A stretch of 64,000 bases of DNA, taken from the NCBI RefSeq assembly GCF_011516825.1, contig NZ_WOTA01000004.1, positions 124,001 to 188,000 on the forward strand, written 5' to 3'. Position 1 is the first letter of the stretch; each line of letters opens with the position of its first letter. Below are positions 7,692-16,845 of the stretch, piece by piece. The notes under the pieces are model-generated. The model ran no database searches. It saw nothing but the letters and a program-made list of their open reading frames with translations, and was not told the DNA's origin. The position numbers and the translations under genes are program-made. Source of the DNA: Acetobacter oeni. Its GTDB lineage: Bacteria > Pseudomonadota > Alphaproteobacteria > Acetobacterales > Acetobacteraceae.

Positions 7692-9143
7692 ATGAGTTTG
7701 AACGAGCAGAACGGAGCAGGCAAGCCGGATAAGGCAACCGCCAATGCGCAGTGGGGCGGGCGATTTGCCGGCGGCCCCTCCGCGATCATGCGTGAGATCA
7801 ACGTTTCCATCGGCTTCGACAAAGTCATGTGGCGCCAGGATATCGCCGGCTCCCTCGCTCACGCCGCCATGCTGGCAAAAACCGGCATCATCAGCGCGGA
7901 AGACGAACAGGCCATCCGCAAAGGCCTCACAGAGATCGGCCACGAAATCGAGGCCGGAACCTTCGTGTTCGAGGACGCGCTCGAAGACATCCACATGAAC
8001 ATCGAAGCCCGGCTGAGCGAGCGGATCGGCGAGCCCGGCAAACGCCTGCACACCGCCCGCTCGCGCAACGACCAGGTCGCAACGGATTTCCGCCTGTGGG
8101 TCCGCGACGCAATCGACGGCATCTCCGCCCAGGTCACCGCCCTGATGCACTCGCTGGCAACACGCGCCCTGGAATACGCCGACACGGTCATGCCCGGCTT
8201 CACGCATCTTCAGACCGCCCAGCCCGTCACGTTCGGCCACCACCTGCTCGCCTATGTGGAAATGCTATCCCGCGATCACGGACGCCTCGCGGACGCCCGG
8301 AAACGCCTCAACGAATGCCCGCTCGGCTCAGCCGCTCTCGCCGGAACCTCATTCCCGATCGACCGGAAAATGACAGCCGCCGCCCTCGGCTTCGACCGCC
8401 CGACCGCCAACTCGCTGGACGCCGTGTCGGACCGCGATTTCGCGCTGGAATATCTCTCCGCCCTGTCCATCATGGCGATGCACCTCTCGCGCCTCGCCGA
8501 AGAAATCGTCATCTGGTGCTCTGCCCCGTTCAGCTTCATCCGGCTGTCCGACGCCTTCACAACCGGCTCTTCGATCATGCCGCAGAAACGCAACCCGGAC
8601 GCCGCCGAACTCGCGCGCGCCAAAGTCGGACGCATAACCGGAGCTCTGATCAGCCTGCTGACCGTGATGAAAGGCCTCCCGCTGGCCTACGCAAAGGATA
8701 TGCAGGAAGACAAAGTGCCCGTGTTCGGGGCAACCGAAGCCATAGCGCTGACACTCGCCGCCTGCGACGGAATGGTGCGTGACCTGACCGCCAGTAAATC
8801 ACAGATGCAGCTCTTCGCCGGATCGGGCTTTTCAACCGCAACCGACCTCGCCGACTGGCTCGTCCGCGTTCTGAAACTCCCGTTCCGCACCGCCCACCAC
8901 GTCACCGGACGCATCGTCGCACTCGCCGAGGCAAAAGGCGTCGATCTGAGCCAGCTCAGCCTGAGCGATATGCAGTCAGTGGAACCCGGCATCACCGCGG
9001 ATATATTCTCGGTCCTCTCCGTCGAAGCCTCGGTCGCCTCCCGAACCAGCGAAGGTGGCACGGCAGCATCGAACGTGAAGCAGCAGGCCACATCGTGGCT
9101 CAAAAAGACCGCCGCTCACCCGTTCTCAGGAGAGCCGGCATGA
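7692..9143 (+). CDS. argH: Argininosuccinate lyase
   Basis: Splits argininosuccinate to arginine and fumarate, the last step of arginine synthesis (cytoplasmic tetramer, fumarase/aspartase superfamily). At 483 residues it is slightly longer than usual because of an N-terminal extension before [10 protein letters not shown]. The signature [12 protein letters not shown] carries the catalytic Ser loop, and [13 protein letters not shown] and [10 protein letters not shown] are present. The start ATG at 7692 has GAGG six bases upstream; that site lies inside the first codons of the divergent thioredoxin gene. The stop overlaps the lptM start (ATGA). Confidence 0.97.
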   Translation: MSLNEQNGAGKPDKATANAQWGGRFAGGPSAIMREINVSIGFDKVMWRQDIAGSLAHAAMLAKTGIISAEDEQAIRKGLTEIGHEIEAGTFVFEDALEDIHMNIEARLSERIGEPGKRLHTARSRNDQVATDFRLWVRDAIDGISAQVTALMHSLATRALEYADTVMPGFTHLQTAQPVTFGHHLLAYVEMLSRDHGRLADARKRLNECPLGSAALAGTSFPIDRKMTAAALGFDRPTANSLDAVSDRDFALEYLSALSIMAMHLSRLAEEIVIWCSAPFSFIRLSDAFTTGSSIMPQKRNPDAAELARAKVGRITGALISLLTVMKGLPLAYAKDMQEDKVPVFGATEAIALTLAACDGMVRDLTASKSQMQLFAGSGFSTATDLADWLVRVLKLPFRTAHHVTGRIVALAEAKGVDLSQLSLSDMQSVEPGITADIFSVLSVEASVASRTSEGGTAASNVKQQATSWLKKTAAHPFSGEPA

Positions 9144-9277
9144 ACCGCCTTATCGTTCTCCTGACACTCTGCGTCATGCTGCTGCCACTGGCCGCCTGCG
9201 GCAAAAAAGGCTCACCCAGCGCCCCGGGCCCTTCAAACGAGGTCACCTTTCCACGCACTTATCCGCAACCCGACTGA
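9140..9277 (+). CDS. lptM: LptM-like small lipoprotein
   Basis: A 45-residue lipoprotein with signal peptide [20 protein letters not shown] and the typical CGKKGSP after the lipidated Cys. This class (YifL/LptM) assists maturation of the LPS translocon LptD-LptE at the outer membrane. It overlaps the argH stop by ATGA, a neighbour pair common in alphaproteobacteria, where lysA usually follows. Here lysA is absent and a chemoreceptor on the other strand follows instead. Confidence 0.82.
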   Translation: MNRLIVLLTLCVMLLPLAACGKKGSPSAPGPSNEVTFPRTYPQPD

Positions 9278-9321
9278 CATCGGCGCATATCAACGGCAGC
9301 CAGACGTGCCCGTCACAACCC

Positions 9322-10932
9322 TCAATACGTCGCCGCCACAACCTTTTCCGGCAAAGCCCGTTCCTGTCCGGCATCCGGCCAGTTGCCCGATGACGCCGTC
9401 TGCCAGGGCGTCCGGGCCGTGTACTGATCGATCCTGAAATTGCTCACCAGTCTCGTCAGTTCGAGCGAACTGGCATCCATCGCCTGACCCTTCCGTGCCG
9501 TCTGATGCACGGCACCGGCATTCCTGCGCGTCTCCTGTTCAAGTCTGGTCACATGCTTGCTGATCTCATCAGCGCGCGACGACTGAATGTTCGTGGCTTC
9601 GTCGATCTGCTGCGCCAGCGTCCCCACCGCCCCGATCGACTTTCTTATGCTGGCAATGGCAACCCCGGCGGAGTTCGCCAGTTCAACGCCCTCTTCCACT
9701 TCCCGCGCGCTGCGATCAATCAGGGATCTGATCTGTTTTGTGGCCTCGGCGGAACGAACGGCCAGATTGCGGACTTCCTGCGCCACCACGGCAAATCCCT
9801 TGCCCGCATCGCCAGCCCTGGCCGCCTCGACACCGGCATTCAGCGCCAGCAGATTGGTCTGAAGCGAGAGCTCGTTGATAAGACCGACAATCTGGGAAAT
9901 TTCATTCGATGAGCGGGAAATTTTCTCAATCGCATCCGTCACGTCCGACACGGTCTTTTCGCCGTGCGTGGCGCCAACCTCACACTCCGCGACGCTGTTG
10001 TTCACATCCGCCGTCTGTCCGGCAATCAGTTTCGTGGCATCAGCAATGTTCTCAATAGTCCGCGAGAGATTTTCAAGGTCATTGACCTGAACATCCATCA
10101 CGGATGCCACTCCCTGACTCTCACGGTTAATCATGCGGGCATCCTGCTCAACACGTTCCGCATTCTCACGGACAGAGCAGATAATCCCCGTCAGACCGCT
10201 GATCAGTGTCTCAAACGCCATCGCAAGACGTGGCGATTTATCGCGTAGCTTCGCGTCCACCTGAACGGAAAGGTTGCCTTCCGCCACCTGCTCAAGCGCT
10301 CCGGCAAGCATGTCCAGAGCCTTTTCCTGCTCGATCGCTTCAGCCTGCCTCTGATCTTCCGCCGTATCCAGAGCCGAGGTCACGGCCAGTTCCATGTCCA
10401 GCATCGTCGCCTTGATGAGCAGACCAACCCGCGTGACCAGGTCATCGCGCGGCCTGACATCATCTGGCGTCCTGGAACCGAACAGAGACGATGTCCTGTT
10501 TTCCGGCCATGATTTTCTGATCAGATCACCGATGATCGCTTCAATGAGAAGCGAATTCCCCGCGATATACCAGCGCGTCGGCAGACCAATCCGCGCATGC
10601 GTCGCTCCGATTTTTTCAACCCGCCGGAGGTAGTCCGCCCGGAAACGATCCGTAACGATCGAATGCCAGTGCTTCATCTGCTCCGTGCGGGCATGGGTAA
10701 TCTGCGCCTTGCACGAAAAAAACGATGAAAGATCAGGCGTTTTTTCAATTCTGGCGTAAAATTCATCAAGCGCGCGGGGAAGTGTTGCCGCGATATCGCC
10801 ACTCGTGCTCTGAAGAACATCAAGCTGTCTCGGGCCAATGTTGAGAAATTTTACGCGTCCCTCGATGTCGAAAGGTTCTCTGTTTGTCACGACCAGCGTC
10901 TTTTCATTCTGGGGAGAGGGAATGCGCCGCAA
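9322..10932 (-). CDS. Globin-coupled chemoreceptor (HemAT-type, soluble)
   Basis: About 536 residues with no membrane segment, so a cytoplasmic receptor. Residues about 25-180 form a sensor globin: the proximal-His motif GATHARIGLPTRWYI places heme ligand His112, and FDIEGRVKFLNIG-type sequence precedes it. A linker follows, then a methyl-accepting signalling domain with the hairpin tip LSLQTNLLALNAGVEAARAG (about 360-380). Such proteins sense oxygen and signal through CheW/CheA to the flagellar motor. The first in-frame start is a TTG at 10932 and a GTG at 10890 is an alternative; neither has a clear ribosome-binding site. The tip reads NAGVEAA where NAAVEAA is usual. Confidence 0.88.
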   Translation of the reverse strand: MRRIPSPQNEKTLVVTNREPFDIEGRVKFLNIGPRQLDVLQSTSGDIAATLPRALDEFYARIEKTPDLSSFFSCKAQITHARTEQMKHWHSIVTDRFRADYLRRVEKIGATHARIGLPTRWYIAGNSLLIEAIIGDLIRKSWPENRTSSLFGSRTPDDVRPRDDLVTRVGLLIKATMLDMELAVTSALDTAEDQRQAEAIEQEKALDMLAGALEQVAEGNLSVQVDAKLRDKSPRLAMAFETLISGLTGIICSVRENAERVEQDARMINRESQGVASVMDVQVNDLENLSRTIENIADATKLIAGQTADVNNSVAECEVGATHGEKTVSDVTDAIEKISRSSNEISQIVGLINELSLQTNLLALNAGVEAARAGDAGKGFAVVAQEVRNLAVRSAEATKQIRSLIDRSAREVEEGVELANSAGVAIASIRKSIGAVGTLAQQIDEATNIQSSRADEISKHVTRLEQETRRNAGAVHQTARKGQAMDASSLELTRLVSNFRIDQYTARTPWQTASSGNWPDAGQERALPEKVVAATY

Positions 10933-11242
10933 AGGTAACGGAAAACTGGTTAATCAGCCCTGAATGCCACACGGAAACCCGGCGGAATCACGATCATTTC
11001 TAAAAAGTATATTCCGGCTAACGCCTGTCCTGAAAAAAAGCGCTGATTTCATTCCGGTATAATTACGCCGGCGCAAAACCCCCGGCTTCATAATCCCGTT
11101 GCAGCAGCCCGCTTCAGAACGTCCCGATCAAGCATTGCGACAATTGCCGGAGATATGAACATCCGGCCCGCACAGCCAGTCTCGCCGCGAAAAGCAGAAC
11201 CCGGAAAGACTGAAAACCAGCACTGTCTGAAAACCCGGCAGA
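10933..11242. other. 310-bp intergenic region, no gene seen
   Basis: Lies between the chemoreceptor start and the tRNA-Met 3' end, both on the minus strand. An imperfect palindrome CCGGTATAATTACGCCGG near 11055-11072 contains a TATAAT-like core and may hold the chemoreceptor promoter. No open frame with coding character was seen. Confidence 0.35.
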
Positions 11243-11317
11243 TGGTAGCGGCGGACGGATTTGAACCGCCGACCAAGGGATTATGATTCCCCTGCTCTAC
11301 CGCTGAGCTACGCCGCC
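11243..11317 (-). tRNA. tRNA-Met (anticodon CAT)
   Basis: A 75-nt cloverleaf with encoded CCA. Acceptor arms are GGCGGCG and CGCCGCT, with a GU first pair. The D arm reads TAGCTCAGCGGTAGAGC, the anticodon loop ATCATAA gives CAT, and the T arm carries GGTTCAAATCC. The loop and variable region match elongator tRNA-Met; an Ile2 (lysidine-modified CAT) identity is less likely. It is not initiator-like because the first base pair is formed. Confidence 0.92.
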
Positions 11318-11378
11318 ATCGTGCCGGTGGCGTTCAGGTATCCGCGCCGGGCTTTCAAGTCAAGCCGGCTTCTGAAGC

Positions 11379-12926
11379 TCATCCGACAATGCGCGCCGAT
11401 GCATCAGACGCAACCGCAGCCGCAAGACGCGAATGAATACGACCGTAAAAGCGATAAATTGCGGCACCGACCGCAAAATAACTGAAAAGCAGAGCCGCCG
11501 GAGTGGGATTGCCCGAAAACAGATCCCGGACCACATCAATGAACAGCGGCGCGGCCATCACAATACAGAACAGAATCCCAAGAGCCGGCGCGATTCCAAT
11601 CCAGAATCCCCGGATGCGTATCCCGCCAAGCGGCACCCTGAACGGACGCACCGCATCCGGACGCGCATTCCGATCCCAGATGACCGTAAAACACACCACC
11701 CCGAAAGCCGTCGCCGTGCCGATACTTACAAGATCGCTGATGATATCGATCGGGAGCAGGGCCGTCGCCGCGGCAACCGCCACCCCAAGAATAATGGCCC
11801 CCATCCAGGGCGTGCTGTAACGCGGATGCAGCGCGCTGAAGACCGGCGGCAACAGCCCGTCCCGCGAAATGGTGAAAAAAATCCGGCTCTGCCCGTAGAG
11901 CAGCCCGAACAGAACCGAACACAGCCCGATCACCGCGCCAAGCTTGACCAGCAGCGCCAGCAGAGGCCAGCCGATTGCATCCACCGCAAGCGCCAGAGGA
12001 TCGGCAACATCAAGCGTGCGCCACGGAACGACACCGATCAGCACCGCCGCCACGCACATATAAACAACAGTGCAGATCAGAAGAGACCCGATAATGCCGA
12101 TCGGAATATCCCGGCGCGGATTTCTCGCTTCAGACGACGCCGTGGAAACGGCCTCAAATCCCACATAAGCAAAGAAAATAATCGAAGCCGCCCGAAAAAT
12201 CCCCGGTACACCGTAGCGAAACGAACCTTGAGACGGCGGAATAAAAGGATGCCAGTACTCCATATGGATGGAACGCAGCCCGACAATCATGAAGACAAAC
12301 AACACGCCAACCTTCAGCATCACAATCGCCGTGTTGATCTTCACCGATTCCTGCACGCCCACGACAAGAAAAACCGTCACAAACAACACCGAAACCGCGC
12401 CGACCAGATCGATATGCGGCCCGATCGACGCATCCATCCCGTGTGGCGTCATCGTCGTCCGGATCAATGTCTCACACAGAAACCGCGGCACGATCACGCC
12501 AAAATCATGCAGCAGACTCACCGCATAACCGGAAAATCCCGCCGCCACACCGGCACAGGAAATCCCGTATTCAAGCAGCAGAAGCCAGCCAACCCACCAC
12601 GCCGCCCGCTCCCCGAGCGATACATAGGCATAACTGTAAGCAGATCCAGAAACCGGCATGGCCGACGCAAGCTCGCCATAGGACAAAGCCGTAAACAGAC
12701 AGGCAAGTCCGGCAATAACAAACGAGAGAATAATGGCCGGACCGGCATAATTGGCCGCCGCTGTGCCGGTCATGACATAAATCCCGGCCCCGATGGTCGA
12801 TCCCACACCGAGCATCGTCAGCTGAACCGCACCAAGAGAGCGCTTCAGGCCACTGTTCTCATTCTCCTTCTCAATATGCTCGATAGTCTTGCGAAGCGGC
12901 CGGGCTCCGGTCAGGGGACGGGTCAT
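11379..12926 (-). CDS. Amino-acid permease (APC superfamily, cationic amino-acid transporter type)
   Basis: A 515-residue inner-membrane carrier with about 12-13 hydrophobic segments. The first helix carries GVGSTIGAGIYVMTG, the substrate-binding glycine motif of APC transporters. GSAYSYAYVSLGE in helix 3 and VGFEAVSTASSEARNPRRDIP in the helix 6 region are typical of the cationic amino-acid transporter (CAT/YfnA) branch. A ribosome-binding site AAGGAG lies 14 bases upstream of the ATG, unusually far. Substrate is not predictable beyond amino acids, most likely basic or broad. uppP lies upstream on the same strand with a 234-base gap, so the two are probably separate units. Confidence 0.85.
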   Translation of the reverse strand: MTRPLTGARPLRKTIEHIEKENENSGLKRSLGAVQLTMLGVGSTIGAGIYVMTGTAAANYAGPAIILSFVIAGLACLFTALSYGELASAMPVSGSAYSYAYVSLGERAAWWVGWLLLLEYGISCAGVAAGFSGYAVSLLHDFGVIVPRFLCETLIRTTMTPHGMDASIGPHIDLVGAVSVLFVTVFLVVGVQESVKINTAIVMLKVGVLFVFMIVGLRSIHMEYWHPFIPPSQGSFRYGVPGIFRAASIIFFAYVGFEAVSTASSEARNPRRDIPIGIIGSLLICTVVYMCVAAVLIGVVPWRTLDVADPLALAVDAIGWPLLALLVKLGAVIGLCSVLFGLLYGQSRIFFTISRDGLLPPVFSALHPRYSTPWMGAIILGVAVAAATALLPIDIISDLVSIGTATAFGVVCFTVIWDRNARPDAVRPFRVPLGGIRIRGFWIGIAPALGILFCIVMAAPLFIDVVRDLFSGNPTPAALLFSYFAVGAAIYRFYGRIHSRLAAAVASDASARIVG

Positions 12927-13160
12927 GACAGCGGTATGGTCTCCTTATCGGTCCGGAACACAAGCCGGACAGCGTCCTGCAAACCGGTAATCCGTGTCTC
13001 TCAGTCAAAAACGTTACAGCAAGAGAACGTTCCATGAAATGGAATTCCGGCAGGAAAATCCATAGCAGGCATGAATCCGGCATGCGAGCCCCGTCGGGCC
13101 GTCTTCAGCCCGGCAGACTCACACGCAGCCACCCGGAACACAGGCCGCCACAGAGAAGAT

Positions 13161-14027
13161 TCAGAGGACGCCTCCGAGCACAACCAGCGAGCCAAGCCCG
13201 AACGCAATACAGTAATAGGCAAAAGGAGCCAGCGCCCAGTTATCGTGATTGCGGAAATAACGCATCAGAATACCCGTGCTGATCAGCGCCGTAATGCCGG
13301 AAACAACAGCCGCGATCAGCCCGATATGAATCTGGTCATGCGTGATTGTCATATGACGCATCTTCATCATCTGATGCGCCGTCGCCGCCAGAATGATCGG
13401 CTCGGCCATAAGAAAGGAAAAGCGTGCCGCCACATCATGATGCAGCCCGCGCAGCAGGCCACCCGCAATAGTCGCGCCTGACCGTGACAACCCCGGAAAA
13501 AGCGCCAGGCACTGAAAGCAGCCAATGAAAAGCGCATCCCTGGCCGTCAGACTGGCTACCGGGCGGGACGCTTCCGGCACGCCCGTCGTCGCCGGCCCGA
13601 AACGCCCGCGCAAACGCTCCACCGCAAGCAGCAGCAGCCCGTTCACCACAAGAAGCCCGGCAACAGGAAGCGGCGAACCGAACAGATGCCGCAGAATATG
13701 CTCCAGAGCCGCACCCACGATCACCGCCGGAAGCGTCGCAATCGCAAGCAGCCAGAGAATTTTGAAACTCTCAACCCGATACCGGCTGCCATGAATCCCA
13801 AGCGCCCCGGTAATGATCGCCGCCCAGTCGCGCCAGAAAAATATAAACAGCGCAACCGATGTCCCAAGATGAAGCATCACGAGAAAAGGCAGGAAAATCT
13901 CATCGCTCTCGTTGAACGGCCAGTGCAGCAGCGCCGGAAGGAGAACAGCATGACCAAGGCTGCTGACGGGGAAAAGTTCGGTCGCTCCCTGCAGAATTGC
14001 AATGATAAGAGCTTGCAGCAGCGTCAT
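13161..14027 (-). CDS. uppP: Undecaprenyl-diphosphatase
   Basis: A 288-residue integral membrane phosphatase of the BacA/UppP family that recycles undecaprenyl pyrophosphate to the carrier lipid for peptidoglycan and polysaccharide synthesis. The catalytic motifs are visible: TELFPVSSLGH near the N-terminus and GLSRSGATIAGGLLRG in the middle, with the Arg needed for phosphate binding. I chose ATG 14027 because AGGG lies seven to eight bases upstream; a TTG at 14045 would add six residues. The motif usually reads EFLPVSSTGH; here TELFPVSSLGH has Leu for Thr. Confidence 0.93.
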   Translation of the reverse strand: MTLLQALIIAILQGATELFPVSSLGHAVLLPALLHWPFNESDEIFLPFLVMLHLGTSVALFIFFWRDWAAIITGALGIHGSRYRVESFKILWLLAIATLPAVIVGAALEHILRHLFGSPLPVAGLLVVNGLLLLAVERLRGRFGPATTGVPEASRPVASLTARDALFIGCFQCLALFPGLSRSGATIAGGLLRGLHHDVAARFSFLMAEPIILAATAHQMMKMRHMTITHDQIHIGLIAAVVSGITALISTGILMRYFRNHDNWALAPFAYYCIAFGLGSLVVLGGVL

Positions 14028-14100
14028 GGGCGGACCCTGTTTCAATAATGAACACCCCGGAGCGGATGTGACTCGCGCCGGAAGAGTCGGGGGCTGAAAA

Positions 14101-14128
14101 AAATTATGCGGACCTTAACGCGGTCCGC
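14101..14128 (-). terminator. Rho-independent terminator (minus strand) with no obvious gene
   Basis: The stem GCGGACC / GGTCCGC (14108-14114 with 14122-14128, loop 14115-14121) is followed on the minus strand by ATAATTTTTTT. The nearest minus-strand gene upstream is beyond the plus-strand MCE gene, so the terminator either stops antisense transcription of that gene or ends a small RNA. Confidence 0.65.
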
Positions 14129-14296
14129 GAAGCGGCGATACCGCCTCCGTCACGGAATATGCGGATACCGGGCGGATTAAACCCCGACAACCCGCCCATA
14201 CCCGGCCGCGCTTGACGACATACGGCTCGCACCGGCTTATTGCGGCAGAGCAGAATGGCAGGGGCACAGGCCCCCGTCGGTCATGAGGATGCGCTA

Positions 14297-14758
14297 ATGG
14301 GTCACAGCCGCGAAGCCGGCACAATCGTGTTCAGTTTTGCCGTGCTGGCCGTAACGGCAGGGTTTACCCTGTACGCACGCAGCACGCAGACGGATCACGG
14401 CGCCCCGCGCTATCCGCTCTCGGCGGAATTCGTTTCAGCCAACGGCCTGAAACGCGGCGCGGATGTGGATATCGGCGGCGTGCCGGTCGGACGTGTGTCA
14501 GATATTCACCTGGATACAAAAACAGCCATGGCCGTCGTCCGTTTCGAAGTGAACGACACGCTGCATTTCCCGACGGACAGCATACTTTCCGTCGGCAGCG
14601 CCACAATGTCGGGCGACAACGCCCTCATGATCGAACCCGGCACCTCGCAACAACTCACAAAAGCAGGAGACGTTCTGGCCAACACCCGCGAGCCGACAAG
14701 CCTGGAGCAGCAGGTCAGCAACTACATCTTCGGCAATGGCGGCCTGCCACCGGAATAA
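14297..14758 (+). CDS. MCE-domain protein, MlaD-type, solitary
   Basis: A 153-residue protein: short cytoplasmic N-terminus, one membrane helix (about 8-27), then one MCE domain (YPLSAEFVSANGLKRGADVD, then GVPVGRVSDIHLD and MSGDNALMIEPG). MlaD forms a hexameric ring that passes phospholipids between inner-membrane MlaFE and the periplasmic carrier. GAGGA lies seven bases before ATG 14297. The usual partners mlaE, mlaF and mlaC are not next to it; a different MlaE-ATPase-MCE set sits at 57060-59735. It is unclear whether this copy serves a permease elsewhere in the genome. Confidence 0.85.
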   Translation: MGHSREAGTIVFSFAVLAVTAGFTLYARSTQTDHGAPRYPLSAEFVSANGLKRGADVDIGGVPVGRVSDIHLDTKTAMAVVRFEVNDTLHFPTDSILSVGSATMSGDNALMIEPGTSQQLTKAGDVLANTREPTSLEQQVSNYIFGNGGLPPE

Positions 14759-14781
14759 ACCCCGGTCACTCCACACGCCGC

Positions 14782-16044
14782 TCAGTCGTTGAGCGGATAG
14801 GACCGCATCAGTCGGCGCTGTTCACGCCATAGCCGGATACCGTAAAACAGCCGGGTCGATTTCCAGCCCCGCCTGCGATTCTCAGCCCCGATACGAAACG
14901 CCTCGCCATAATGGTGAAACTGCGTCGCATAGGCTTCTCGCAGAGTCGTCCGCGAATCCCAGATATGCGTGGCCTCCGAGCCAACCCCGTTGATCTCGAT
15001 GATCTCGAAATCTTTCCCCGCGCGAAGCGCCTCGACAGAGCGGAATTTCAGATCAACCCGCCCGAAATGAAATTCAGGAATATCACGCATAATCCGGTCA
15101 ACCGCCGCCGTCAGCTCCGGAGTCACATCATCCGCGCCATTGCGAAAGACCGATCCCTTGCAGTGATTCCCCGTAAAAACGAGCGGAAGCTGCTCGCCCG
15201 CCGGCAGAACGTCATTGAGCCGCCCGGCTAGCCGGGGCCGGTAGATCTGCGGCACCAGACGCGTCCGCGGATCGGCCAGCAGAAGCTCGTCCACCGTCGA
15301 TTTTCCATCCCCGGTCAGTGCCGGAACATCCTTGTAGGTCACCGAAGAAATGCGGCCGCACGCCTCATTCGCATGGCGAATATAGAACAGCCCGGCCTCA
15401 TGTTCCCATGGAATCAGCCGCTGAATGACAAGCCGGACCCCGCGCGGAAAAGACGCCAGCGCGGCCGCCAGCGCCCCGGCCGTCTCCGTGAGCTTCACAC
15501 CCGTCCCGTTGCACCCGATATCGGGCTTCACCACAACCGGCAGAGCAATCCCCGCCGCCGACAACGCCGCCCGGGCGCGCGCCAGATCGTCAGTATCCGT
15601 GTCCAGAACGATGTAAGGTGCGATCGCCTCCCGCGCCACGGGACCGGCCATATCCAGAATGGCGCTCTTACTCTCACAACACAGACCACCGGTCGTGATC
15701 TTCGGATTGGCCGCCGTCGGCATCCCGAAATCGCGATACCAGATCCCGAGCGCAATCCAGTAAGCAACGATCGGCGTGTAAAACAGCCAGCCGGGCCAGA
15801 ACTCGAAAAAGCTGACCGGCTCCTTCTCTTCATCGCGCTTCAGCAGACCGGACACCGCCCCGAGCGGCCCCGCGCCCCGCCACGCCCCGGAACCGGCAGG
15901 CCCCTCATTGCGTCGCGGCAAAGGCGGAAACCCGGCGGAAGGACCGGGAGAAGACAGACCGGAAACCGCCGGCCGGTTATCTGAAGCGGAAGAGAGGCTG
16001 TCACCGGCGGCCATAAGCGACTCTGTGTTCTGTAGCTGATCCAT
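14782..16044 (-). CDS. ATP-grasp membrane-anchored protein of unknown substrate
   Basis: About 420 residues. A low-complexity N-terminus is followed by a hydrophobic stretch FWPGWLFYTPIVAYWIALGIWY (about 80-100). The rest looks like an ATP-grasp ligase: LPVVVKPDIGCNGTGVKL provides the nucleotide-binding Lys and glycine loop, RLVIQRLIPWEHEAGLFYIR follows, and FGRVDLKFRSVEAL plus FEIIEINGVGSEATHIW give the metal-binding Asp/Glu/Asn pattern. It resembles D-Ala-D-Ala ligase-like proteins in databases, but the amide product is unknown. The frame opens earlier, but MDQLQ at 16044 starts just after the DedA gene ends at 16061, on the same strand. Confidence 0.7.
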   Translation of the reverse strand: MDQLQNTESLMAAGDSLSSASDNRPAVSGLSSPGPSAGFPPLPRRNEGPAGSGAWRGAGPLGAVSGLLKRDEEKEPVSFFEFWPGWLFYTPIVAYWIALGIWYRDFGMPTAANPKITTGGLCCESKSAILDMAGPVAREAIAPYIVLDTDTDDLARARAALSAAGIALPVVVKPDIGCNGTGVKLTETAGALAAALASFPRGVRLVIQRLIPWEHEAGLFYIRHANEACGRISSVTYKDVPALTGDGKSTVDELLLADPRTRLVPQIYRPRLAGRLNDVLPAGEQLPLVFTGNHCKGSVFRNGADDVTPELTAAVDRIMRDIPEFHFGRVDLKFRSVEALRAGKDFEIIEINGVGSEATHIWDSRTTLREAYATQFHHYGEAFRIGAENRRRGWKSTRLFYGIRLWREQRRLMRSYPLND

Positions 16045-16060
16045 TGTCGTTCTGAACCTG

Positions 16061-16666
16061 TCAGTTTCGGGAATGCATGCGGGCGACATGACGCCCGACG
16101 AGAATAATTGACATAACAAAGCCAACGATGCCGACCCACCGCCAGGCGCCCAGACTGTCGAGCAGAACCTGACCGAGACGGAGCGATAGCGCAAACAGCG
16201 CCGTTGTCCAGATCAGCGTCGCAATAGCAGTAGCCAGAATGAAAACGCGGAAGCCCGCGCCGAAAAATCCGGACGCCGTGTAAATGGGCAGCCTTGTACC
16301 CGGAATGAACCGGCAGATGAACACAACGCGAAACAGCGCCGGCCCGGTCCACCAGCCCCCGGCCGGGGGCGCCGGCGTGCCGTCCCGGCGCGTGGCAGCC
16401 GGCGCCCAGCGCCGGGCGGCAGGCCACAGCGCCGCCAGCCGTCCAAGGCCATAAAGCCCCGCATCGCCCACAATAATACCAACGTAAAGCGCAGGCAGAG
16501 CCACCACCATCGACACCAGACCACTCCCGACCGCAATGGCCGTCAGCGCGGTCGCGCCGTCTTCCAGAATGAAAGTACCAAGCAGAATGGCCAGAACCTG
16601 TGCGAAAGGATCATGCGCGGCAGCGGTCAGCCACGCAGTCAGAGACCCGGACGAAGTGAGAGACAT
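16061..16666 (-). CDS. DedA family (VTT domain) membrane protein
   Basis: A 201-residue polytopic protein. The re-entrant VTT motif is recognisable in FICRFIPGTRLPIYTASGFFG, and the N-terminal re-entrant part reads LLGTFILEDGATAL, a form of the F-x-E-(D/N) motif. Recent work links DedA proteins to flipping of phospholipids or undecaprenyl phosphate across the membrane, which fits uppP three genes downstream on the same strand. ATG 16666 was chosen because the longer frame upstream is antisense to the neighbouring gene. The ATP-grasp gene follows after 16 bases, so they probably share a transcript. Confidence 0.82.
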   Translation of the reverse strand: MSLTSSGSLTAWLTAAAHDPFAQVLAILLGTFILEDGATALTAIAVGSGLVSMVVALPALYVGIIVGDAGLYGLGRLAALWPAARRWAPAATRRDGTPAPPAGGWWTGPALFRVVFICRFIPGTRLPIYTASGFFGAGFRVFILATAIATLIWTTALFALSLRLGQVLLDSLGAWRWVGIVGFVMSIILVGRHVARMHSRN

Positions 16667-16845
16667 GGCGCTGCTCTTCGCACGGTCCGACGCGATCTCC
16701 AATTCCGTGCATGCGGTGCGGTCACGCGCCGCGCGTCTGAGTGCCGGCGGTCGCATGTCAGACAACACTCTGATAGAATGATCGTAACAGCCCCAACCGG
16801 GCCTCTTACAGCGGAAACCCGCGCCGGATCTCCCGGACCGGGAAC

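Noticed and set aside
7689..8243. N-terminal extension of the thioredoxin-like gene to 381 residues
   Set aside because: The extension is antisense to argH and has no family similarity; the TAT signal needs the start at 7688.
11433..13037. 534-codon plus-strand frame opposite the amino-acid permease
   Set aside because: Basic, low-complexity translation and no ribosome-binding site; the minus strand encodes a clear APC transporter.
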